Assembly (NCBI GenBank): GCA_937906285.1
Contig: CALCWL010000588.1
Location: 1-12,244, forward strand
Origin: an uncultured Rhodanobacter sp.
Lineage (GTDB): Bacteria > Pseudomonadota > Gammaproteobacteria > Xanthomonadales > Rhodanobacteraceae
Direction: 5' to 3'
DNA length: 12,244 nt
Made by a program: the position numbers and the translations under genes. Positions 6,503 to 12,244 of this stretch are shown in pieces (the first letter of the stretch is position 1; every line of letters begins with the position of its first letter). Under the pieces are notes generated by a model that was not told where the DNA came from, did no database searches, and saw only the letters and a list, made by a program, of their open reading frames with translations.

Positions 6503-7423
6503 ATGCTGCGGCTGTACACCCATTCCGCCTGCCTGCGGCATGATCCGGGGCCGGGCCACGTGGAACGGCCGGCGCGATTGCACGCGGTGCTGCAGGCACT
6601 CGATCACGACCGCTACGCCGCGCTGGATCGCGTCGAGGCGCCGCCGGCCACCCGCGAGCAACTGCTGCGCGTGCACGACGCCGCACACATCGGCGAGGTC
6701 CTGCTCGGCGCACCGGCGGGCGAGATGCTGGCGCTGGACCAGGACACCGTGATGGGCCCGGGCTCGACCGAGGCGGCGCTGCACGCCGCGGGCGCCTTGG
6801 TGGCGGCGGTCGATGCGGTGCTCGGCGGCAACGCGCAGTGCGCATTCTGCGCGGTGCGCCCGCCGGGCCACCACGCCACCCGCCATCGCGCGATGGGCTT
6901 CTGCCTGTTCGACAACGTCGCGGTGGGCGCCGCCCACGCGCTGGCCGCGCACGGGCTGAAGCGGGTCGCCATCGCCGATTTCGACGTGCACCACGGCAAC
7001 GGCACGCAGGACATCTTCGAGCACGAGCCGCGCGTGCTGTTCGTCTCCAGCCACCAGTCGCCGCTCTACCCGGACAGCGGCCGCGAAGACGAGCGCGGTT
7101 GCGGCAACATCGTCAACGGCGTCCTCTCGCCCGGCGCCGGCTCGCACGAGTTCCGCGAACTGTGGGATGCCGTGCTGCTGCCGCGAATGCACGCCTTCCG
7201 GCCGCAACTGCTGCTGATCTCGGCGGGCTTCGATGCCCACGCCAGCGATCCGCTGGCGGACATCCGCCTGGGCGAGGAAGACTACGCCTGGCTCACCGAG
7301 CGGCTGGTCGCGCTGGCCCGGCGCCACGCCGAGGGGCGCATCGTCTCCACCCTCGAAGGCGGCTACGACCTCGCGGCCTTGGCCGCCAGCGCTGCCGCCC
7401 ACGTGCAGGCCCTGATGGATTGA
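6503..7423 (+). CDS. Histone deacetylase-fold amidohydrolase
   Basis: Zinc amidohydrolase of 306 residues in the histone deacetylase / acetoin-utilisation / acetylpolyamine amidohydrolase superfamily, closest in look to bacterial class II-like enzymes. Motifs: RPPGHHA with the catalytic His pair 123-124; ADFDVHHGNGTQD with zinc ligands Asp161 and His163; SAGFDAH with the third zinc ligand Asp244; and LEGGYDL with the catalytic-type Tyr288. All expected active-site residues are present, so it should be active. The substrate is unknown: acetyl-lysine on proteins, acetylated polyamines or other N-acyl amides are all possible. It starts eight bases after the adenosyltransferase stop and is probably the third gene of that operon, though no functional link to cobalamin is evident. 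The ribosome site is weak. ATG 6503 is chosen because the protein then begins MLRLYTHSACLRHDPGPGH, a normal family N-terminus. Confidence 0.9.
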   Translation: MLRLYTHSACLRHDPGPGHVERPARLHAVLQALDHDRYAALDRVEAPPATREQLLRVHDAAHIGEVLLGAPAGEMLALDQDTVMGPGSTEAALHAAGALVAAVDAVLGGNAQCAFCAVRPPGHHATRHRAMGFCLFDNVAVGAAHALAAHGLKRVAIADFDVHHGNGTQDIFEHEPRVLFVSSHQSPLYPDSGREDERGCGNIVNGVLSPGAGSHEFRELWDAVLLPRMHAFRPQLLLISAGFDAHASDPLADIRLGEEDYAWLTERLVALARRHAEGRIVSTLEGGYDLAALAASAAAHVQALMD

Positions 7424-7484
7424 ATCGGCGCCGGCAGCCAAGCCCACGCTGAACGCGCGGGCGCATCGGAGCGGGCGTTTCTGC

Positions 7485-7490
7485 TAACTT
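7485..7490 (+). promoter_or_regulatory. Candidate -10 element for lptD-surA-pdxA
   Basis: TAACTT within GCTAACTTGACC lies 30 bases before the lptD GTG, in the 97-base gap after the deacetylase gene. It resembles the GCTAAACTTG upstream of the btuM-like gene. No good -35 hexamer is evident, and no sigma-E-type promoter (GGAACTT with TCTGA) was found at correct spacing. Confidence 0.3.
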
Positions 7491-7520
7491 GACCAGCCTT
7501 CGAGGTCGGCAGGTTCCATC

Positions 7521-9923
7521 GTGACATCAACGTTTCCTCCACGTCGCCTGCTGGCGGTCGCCGCCGCGCTGGCGCTCTTCGGCGGCCAGCTTCCCGCTGC
7601 CTCCGCCGCACCGGCGGCACCCAAGGCGTCGGGCGCGGCCGACCAGAGCTGCCCGCTGGGCTCGTTCCACTGCGCACCGCGCCCGCTCAACTATGCGATG
7701 TGCCGGCCCAACGCGCTGCTGGAGTTCTACGACCCGACGCTGAGTCAGGACAGCAGCCAGCGCGAGGTTGCCCCCGCGCATGTCAGCGCACAGCACGTCG
7801 ACAGCTCCGATCAGTCCGTGTACCACCTTGCCGGCGACGTCCTGCTGCAGCGCGCCGACCAGCAATTGCAGGCCGACACGCTCGACTACAACGACACCAC
7901 CACCGACTACGACGCGCGCGGCAACGTGCGTTACCAGGAGGCCGGGCAACTGCTGGCCGCCTCGCACCTGCGCGGCAACACCAACGCCAGCCGCGGCGTC
8001 GCCGACGACGTGCGCTACCAGATGCTGCAGTCGCGCGGCAACGGCGTGGCACGCCAGGGCCAGATGCTGGATGCCGAGCGCACCCGCTATTCGATGGCCA
8101 CCTATTCCACCTGCGACGTAGGCCATCACGTGTGGGAGTTCCGCGCCAAGTCGATCAGCATCGACAAGGCCAGCGGCGTGGGCGTGGCGCGCGACGCCAC
8201 CATGCGCGTCGGCAAGGTGCCGTTCCTGTACCTGCCGTATTTCACCTTCCCCACCGACGACCGGCGCAAGAGCGGCTTCCTCTATCCCACGCTGGGCAAC
8301 ACCAGCCGCGCCGGTTTCCAGCTCAGCACGCCCTACTACCTCAACCTGGCACCGAACTACGACGCCACCCTGGACCCGCGCTATTACAGTCGCCGCGGCC
8401 CGCTGCTGGCCGGCGAGTTCCGTTACCTGGTGCCGGGCAGCAGCGGACAGCTCAACGTGGAATACGTGCCCGACGACCGCGGCAAGAGCGACGGCCTGGC
8501 CGACACCGCCGGCAAGTCGCGCTACCTGGTGAACTTCTCCGACCGCACCGCCCTGTGGGACGGCTGGGGCTTTACCGGCACGTACAACCACGTATCCGAC
8601 GCCAGCTACCTGTACGACTACGGCAACGCGATGTCGCACAACCCGGTGTACAACCTGCGCTCCGGCGCGGCCATCAGCGGCGGCGGCAAGTGGTGGAACG
8701 CCTCGTTCGGCGCCACCACCTACGAGAACACCAACCCGTTTGCGACCGACTCCTCGCTGCCTTACCGGCAACTGCCGTACGCCCTGTTCAGCATGGAAGT
8801 GCCGCTGACACGCTGGCTGCAGACCGGCGTGGACACCAGCGCGGTGATGTTCCGCAAGCCCGGCTACGTCGAAGGCCAGCGCGAGGATCTCTATCCCTAC
8901 CTCGCCGCCGATTTCGGCAGCGCCGCGTGGTTCGTGCGCCCGCGCCTGGCCTGGCGCTACACCGCCTACCAGCTCAGCGACGGCTACCAGGACTACGGGC
9001 GATTCGGGCGGCTGAGCGGCACGGCGGTGTCGCCGTTCACCGAACAGTCGCCGACCCGCTCGCTGCCGATCGTCAGCCTCGACTCGGGACTGATGTTCGA
9101 CCGCAGCACCTCGCTGTTCGGCACGCACTACACGCAGACGCTGGAGCCGCGCCTGTACTACCTCTACGTGCCGTACCGCAACCAGGACAACCTGCCGCTG
9201 TTCGACACCAACCTGATGTCGTTCGACTACTGGCAACTGTTCTCGACCAACCAGTTCTCCGGTGCCGATCGCCAGATGGACGCGAACAACGTCACCGCGG
9301 CGCTGACCACGCGCCTGCTCGACGACGACGGCGTCGAGCGGCTATCGGCCAGCATCGGCCAGATCCGCTACCTCAGCCGCCAACGCGTGCTGGGCACCGA
9401 CTGGACCGGCTCGGCCTACGTGGCCCAGCTCGACCTGCAATTGAACGACCGCTGGCGGGTGAACAGCTCCTGGCAGTGGAGCCCGAACAGCCGCGTCGTG
9501 GAGGCGGCCACGTTCGGTCTGCAGCGGCGCCTCGGCGACGCCGGCATCGTCAACCTGGCCTACCACTATCGGCGTGGCCGGCTGGAACAATACAGCGCCT
9601 CGGCGGTCTATCCGCTGTCGGACAGGTGGCGGTTGTTCGGCGCCTGGGCGTTTGCCCCGGCGATCGACACCACCTACAAGCTCCCCAGCGGCACCGTCGA
9701 TGCGATGCTCGGCGTGGAGTACGACAGCTGTTGCGTCACCCTGCGGCTGGTCGACCGCAATTACGTCAACCAGTCCTACTACGGCACCACCTCGCCCCCT
9801 TCCGGCAGCAACCTCAATCGGCGCGACAACGCGATCATGTTCGAAATCGTATTCAAGGGGCTGGGCTCGACCGGCGGCCAGATCGAACCGCTGCTGCGCC
9901 GTGATATTCTCGGCTATCAATAA
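7521..9923 (+). CDS. lptD: LPS-assembly outer-membrane protein LptD
   Basis: Outer-membrane beta-barrel of 800 residues that, with LptE, inserts lipopolysaccharide into the outer leaflet. It starts with GTG (the next in-frame Met is residue 60) and a signal peptide ending near ASA at 27-29. A periplasmic OstA/LptA-like beta-jellyroll covers about 85-200 (VYHLAGDVLLQRADQQLQAD, DARGNVRYQ). From about 215 to the end, dense alternating aromatic/polar strands form the barrel, starting after VPFLYLPYFTFPTDDRRKSG. Cysteines include Cys44, Cys51 and Cys61 near the N-terminus, Cys198 after the jellyroll, and the adjacent pair Cys737-Cys738 (YDSCC). In E. coli the N-terminal and adjacent C-terminal cysteines form inter-domain disulfides, so the pattern is kept, with extra N-terminal cysteines. 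The length is close to the E. coli protein (784). surA and pdxA follow, as in many gammaproteobacteria. Confidence 0.96.
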   Translation: MTSTFPPRRLLAVAAALALFGGQLPAASAAPAAPKASGAADQSCPLGSFHCAPRPLNYAMCRPNALLEFYDPTLSQDSSQREVAPAHVSAQHVDSSDQSVYHLAGDVLLQRADQQLQADTLDYNDTTTDYDARGNVRYQEAGQLLAASHLRGNTNASRGVADDVRYQMLQSRGNGVARQGQMLDAERTRYSMATYSTCDVGHHVWEFRAKSISIDKASGVGVARDATMRVGKVPFLYLPYFTFPTDDRRKSGFLYPTLGNTSRAGFQLSTPYYLNLAPNYDATLDPRYYSRRGPLLAGEFRYLVPGSSGQLNVEYVPDDRGKSDGLADTAGKSRYLVNFSDRTALWDGWGFTGTYNHVSDASYLYDYGNAMSHNPVYNLRSGAAISGGGKWWNASFGATTYENTNPFATDSSLPYRQLPYALFSMEVPLTRWLQTGVDTSAVMFRKPGYVEGQREDLYPYLAADFGSAAWFVRPRLAWRYTAYQLSDGYQDYGRFGRLSGTAVSPFTEQSPTRSLPIVSLDSGLMFDRSTSLFGTHYTQTLEPRLYYLYVPYRNQDNLPLFDTNLMSFDYWQLFSTNQFSGADRQMDANNVTAALTTRLLDDDGVERLSASIGQIRYLSRQRVLGTDWTGSAYVAQLDLQLNDRWRVNSSWQWSPNSRVVEAATFGLQRRLGDAGIVNLAYHYRRGRLEQYSASAVYPLSDRWRLFGAWAFAPAIDTTYKLPSGTVDAMLGVEYDSCCVTLRLVDRNYVNQSYYGTTSPPSGSNLNRRDNAIMFEIVFKGLGSTGGQIEPLLRRDILGYQ

Positions 9924-9926
9924 TCC

Positions 9927-9952
9927 ATCGCCTCGGCGATCCAGGCTTTTTT
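9927..9952 (+). terminator. Hairpin and T-run between lptD and surA (possible attenuator)
   Basis: ATCGCC-TC-GGCGAT (9927-9940) is a perfect inverted repeat; with a realistic 4-base loop the stem is 5 bp. After six bases (CCAGGC) comes a run of six T (9947-9952), only four bases before the surA ATG. The spacing between stem and T-run is longer than in a standard intrinsic terminator and the stem is short. Partial termination or an effect on surA translation is therefore possible but unproven. Confidence 0.35.
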
Positions 9953-9956
9953 CTCG

Positions 9957-11306
9957 ATGAAGCAATTCCTTGCATCCCTCCTGCTCGTCCTGGCGATCGC
10001 CGCACCTGCCCATGCGCAATTGCTGCAGTCGGCCGCACCGGCGAACCAGCCGCTCGATCGCATCGTCGCGGTGGTCAACGACGACGTCATCCTGCAGAGC
10101 GAGCTGGACGACGCGGTGCGCACGATCCAGCAGCAGTACGCCGGCCGCGGGCAGCTGCCGCCGATGGACGTGGTGACGCGGCAGGTGCTGAACCGGCTGA
10201 TCCTGATGCGCCTGCAGGTGCAGCGCGCGCAGGAACAGGGCATTTCGGTGTCCAGCGCCGACGTCGACCGCGCGGTCCAGGGCGTGGCGCAGCAGAACCG
10301 GCTCAGCCCCGAGCAGTTGCGCGCGGCGGTCGAGCAGCAGGGCGGCAGCTTCGCCGCCTTCCGCAAGGAACTGAGTGACCAGATCACCGTGCAACGGCTG
10401 CACCAGAACGTGGTGCAAAGCTCGGTCTCGGTGACCGACAGCGAGATCGACAACCTGCTCGACAGTCCCACCTACAAGGCCGGCGAAGTGCACCTGGCAC
10501 ACATCCAGGTGAGCATCCCCGGCGGCGCGGACGCCGCAGCGATCCAGGCCAGCCAGGCCAAGGCCGAGCAGGCCGCCGCCGCCATCCAGGGCGGCATGGA
10601 TTTCGGCGCCGCCGCGATCCGCTACTCCGACGCTTCCGACGCACTGGAAGGCGGCGACCTCGGTTGGCGGCGCATGGACGAAATTCCGCCCGCGTTTGCC
10701 GACACGGTCGCCACGATGAAACCGGGCCAGGTCAGCCAGATCCTGCGCGGCCCGACCGGCTTCCACATCATCAAGCTGGTCGACCAGCGCAAGGGCGACC
10801 GCAAGATCGTCACCGAGTACCACGCGCGGCAGATCCTGATCAAGCCGAGCGAACTGCTGAGCTCCGCCCAGGCACAGCAGAAGGCGCAGGACCTGTACCA
10901 TCGCATCGTCGACAAGCACGAGGACTTCGCCGCGCTGGCGAAGGAGTTCTCCAAGGACGACACCACCGCCAACATCGGCGGCGACATGGGCTGGTTCCAG
11001 CCTTCGGCGTGGGGCGCGACGATCGCCGCCAAGCTGGCTTCGCTGAAGGACGGTCAGGTGTCCGAGCCTTTCCAGAGCGAGGCCGGCTGGCACCTGCTGG
11101 AGCGTCTGGGCACGCGCCAGAGCGACCAGACCGTGGAGATCGAACGCAACCAGGCGCGCCAGGCCATCGGCAACCGCAAGGCCGAGCAGGTCTACGACGA
11201 TTATCTGCGCGACCTGCGTTCGAACGCCTACATCGACATTCTGGTGCCTTCGCTGCGCGAGCCCGAGCAGGCGCCCGCCGACGGCGCCGCGCCCCAGGCC
11301 AGCTGA
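9957..11306 (+). CDS. surA: Periplasmic chaperone / peptidyl-prolyl isomerase SurA
   Basis: Periplasmic protein of 449 residues that escorts unfolded outer-membrane proteins, including LptD, to the BAM complex. Signal peptide MKQFLASLLLVLAIAAPAHA with cleavage before Gln21. The N-terminal chaperone domain (about 33-170) starts with the typical DRIVAVVNDDVILQSELDDA. Two parvulin PPIase domains follow: about 177-278 (FHIIKLVDQR at its end) and about 288-387 (EYHARQILIK to WHLLERLG). The C-terminal helix segment RNQARQAIGNRKAEQVYDDY with YIDIL precedes an Ala/Pro-rich tail. It is slightly longer than E. coli SurA (428), partly because of that tail. No clear Shine-Dalgarno precedes ATG 9957: the leader is a hairpin followed by a T-run. 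It lies 33 bases after lptD and five bases before pdxA, the classic lptD-surA-pdxA order. Confidence 0.96.
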   Translation: MKQFLASLLLVLAIAAPAHAQLLQSAAPANQPLDRIVAVVNDDVILQSELDDAVRTIQQQYAGRGQLPPMDVVTRQVLNRLILMRLQVQRAQEQGISVSSADVDRAVQGVAQQNRLSPEQLRAAVEQQGGSFAAFRKELSDQITVQRLHQNVVQSSVSVTDSEIDNLLDSPTYKAGEVHLAHIQVSIPGGADAAAIQASQAKAEQAAAAIQGGMDFGAAAIRYSDASDALEGGDLGWRRMDEIPPAFADTVATMKPGQVSQILRGPTGFHIIKLVDQRKGDRKIVTEYHARQILIKPSELLSSAQAQQKAQDLYHRIVDKHEDFAALAKEFSKDDTTANIGGDMGWFQPSAWGATIAAKLASLKDGQVSEPFQSEAGWHLLERLGTRQSDQTVEIERNQARQAIGNRKAEQVYDDYLRDLRSNAYIDILVPSLREPEQAPADGAAPQAS

Positions 11307-11311
11307 GCGCG

Positions 11312-12244
11312 ATGGCGCTCACCCGGCTGGCCGTCACCGCGGGCGAGCCGGCCGGCGTCGGTGCGGAGCTGCTGGTGCGGCTGGCCGGCACGTCGCTGGC
11401 CGCAAGCCTGGTCGCGATCACCGATCGCCACCTGCTCGAACGCGCGGCGACGCGCTGCGGCACGCACCTCGATTTGATCGACGACGACGGCACCCCTGCA
11501 GACTCCCGCGCCGCCGGCACGTTGCGCGTACGACACGTGCCGCTGGCGACGACGGAAGTACCCGGACGGCCCGACCCGCGCAACGCGAACCACGTGCTGG
11601 CCACGCTGGCCGAGGCTGCCGACGGCTGCATGGCCGGCCGGTATGCCGCGGTGGTCACCGCACCGCTGCAGAAATCCTCCATCAACGACGCCGGCATCGC
11701 CTTCCGCGGGCACACCGAGTTCTTCGCCGAACGCGCCCGCGCCGAGGTGGTGATGATGCTGGCCAGCCCGCAGCTGCGCGTTGCGCTGGCCACCACCCAC
11801 CTGCCGCTGACGGCCGTACCGGCGGCGATCACGTCCGCACTGCTGACCCGCGTGCTGCGCATCGTGGACGCCGAACTGCGCGGCAAGTTCAGCATCGACC
11901 GGCCACGCATCGCCGTGCTCGGGCTCAATCCGCATGCCGGCGAGGGCGGCCACCTGGGGCGGGAGGAAATCGACACGCTGATCCCGGTGCTGGATGCCCT
12001 GCGCGGCGAGGGCATGCACCTGCTCGGCCCGCTGCCCGCCGACACCGCCTTCGTGCCGGCGCAACGCGCGCATTACGACGCGGTGCTGGCGATGTACCAC
12101 GACCAGGCCTTGCCGGTGCTGAAGAGCGAAGCATTCGATCGGACCGTGAACGTCACCCTGGGCCTGCCCTTCATCCGCACCTCGGTCGACCACGGCACCG
12201 CGCTGGATCTGGCCGGCACCGGCCGCGCCGATCCGTCCAGCCTG
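11312..12244 (+). CDS. pdxA: 4-hydroxythreonine-4-phosphate dehydrogenase PdxA (3' end cut off)
   Basis: Cytoplasmic NAD-dependent enzyme of pyridoxal phosphate (vitamin B6) synthesis that oxidises 4-phosphohydroxy-L-threonine. The window holds 311 codons with no stop; E. coli PdxA has 329 residues, so perhaps 15-25 residues are missing. Motifs: VTAGEPAGVGAEL at the start (8-20); TAPLQKSSI near 116-124; RGHTEFFA with substrate-binding His134; and the metal ligands His163 (TTHLPL), His208 (NPHAGEGG) and His263 (YHDQ), spaced as in the E. coli enzyme. The substrate/cofactor region FIRTSVDHGTALDLAGTG is at 287-304. The initial motif has Ala where Pro is common (TAGEP, GAE rather than TPGEP, GPE). 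It starts five bases after the surA stop, so it is almost certainly co-transcribed. In E. coli ksgA, apaG and apaH follow; here the next genes are outside the window. Confidence 0.95.
   Translation, partial: MALTRLAVTAGEPAGVGAELLVRLAGTSLAASLVAITDRHLLERAATRCGTHLDLIDDDGTPADSRAAGTLRVRHVPLATTEVPGRPDPRNANHVLATLAEAADGCMAGRYAAVVTAPLQKSSINDAGIAFRGHTEFFAERARAEVVMMLASPQLRVALATTHLPLTAVPAAITSALLTRVLRIVDAELRGKFSIDRPRIAVLGLNPHAGEGGHLGREEIDTLIPVLDALRGEGMHLLGPLPADTAFVPAQRAHYDAVLAMYHDQALPVLKSEAFDRTVNVTLGLPFIRTSVDHGTALDLAGTGRADPSSL

Noticed and set aside
7450..7481. Terminator after the deacetylase gene (AACGC...GCGTTT)
   Set aside because: The stem is only 5 bp with a large GC-rich loop, and the T-run is three bases. 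Not convincing.
7424..7520. Sigma-E promoter for lptD, as known in E. coli
   Set aside because: A GAAC at 7451 and a TCTGC at 7480 are present, but the spacing (over 20 bases) is too long and both elements deviate from consensus.
7700..9904. Long overlapping frame (734 codons) on the same strand as lptD
   Set aside because: Low-complexity Arg/Pro/Gln-rich translation with no motifs. Such open frames are expected as shadows in high-GC coding DNA.
9342..11093. 583-codon leftward frame antisense to lptD and surA
   Set aside because: It spans the end of one certain gene and most of another, and its composition is that of a reverse-strand shadow. No ribosome site or domain supports it.

Overview
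The window looks like ordinary chromosomal DNA from a high-GC gammaproteobacterium. Gene content and protein character suggest the Xanthomonadales, most likely Rhodanobacteraceae (Rhodanobacter/Dyella-like). That placement is inference from memory of these families; no search was run. Coding density is very high. No tRNA, rRNA, CRISPR array, insertion sequence or prophage signal was seen, and no non-coding stretch exceeds 100 bases.

Layout. (1) 13-1908 (+): a signalling protein joining an HDOD domain, a receiver-like domain that has lost key residues, and a GGDEF domain (GGEEF with an intact I-site) predicted to make c-di-GMP. (2) It converges, with a 10-base gap, on a leftward group: two overlapping UbiH-family flavin hydroxylases of ubiquinone synthesis (ubiH 3998-5221, and a UbiI/UbiF-like gene 2790-4001, sharing ATGA), followed after 82 bases by an exported dienelactone-hydrolase-like protein (1919-2707). 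(3) Divergent from ubiH, a tight rightward trio: a six-helix membrane protein resembling the cobalamin transporter BtuM (5321-5920), a PduO-type cob(I)alamin adenosyltransferase (5922-6494), and a class II histone-deacetylase-fold amidohydrolase (6503-7423). (4) The conserved envelope/vitamin B6 group lptD (7521-9923), surA (9957-11306), pdxA (11312 to the window end, cut off).

How the genes work together. BtuM and the adenosyltransferase form a plausible B12 salvage unit: uptake and removal of the upper ligand, then adenosylation. The two flavin hydroxylases act in ring hydroxylation of ubiquinone. LptD is the outer-membrane LPS translocon, and SurA is the periplasmic chaperone that helps assemble such beta-barrels.

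I did not find a convincing undescribed system. The points most worth checking are the BtuM/adenosyltransferase/deacetylase trio, the degenerate receiver inside the diguanylate cyclase, and a hairpin plus T-run between lptD and surA.
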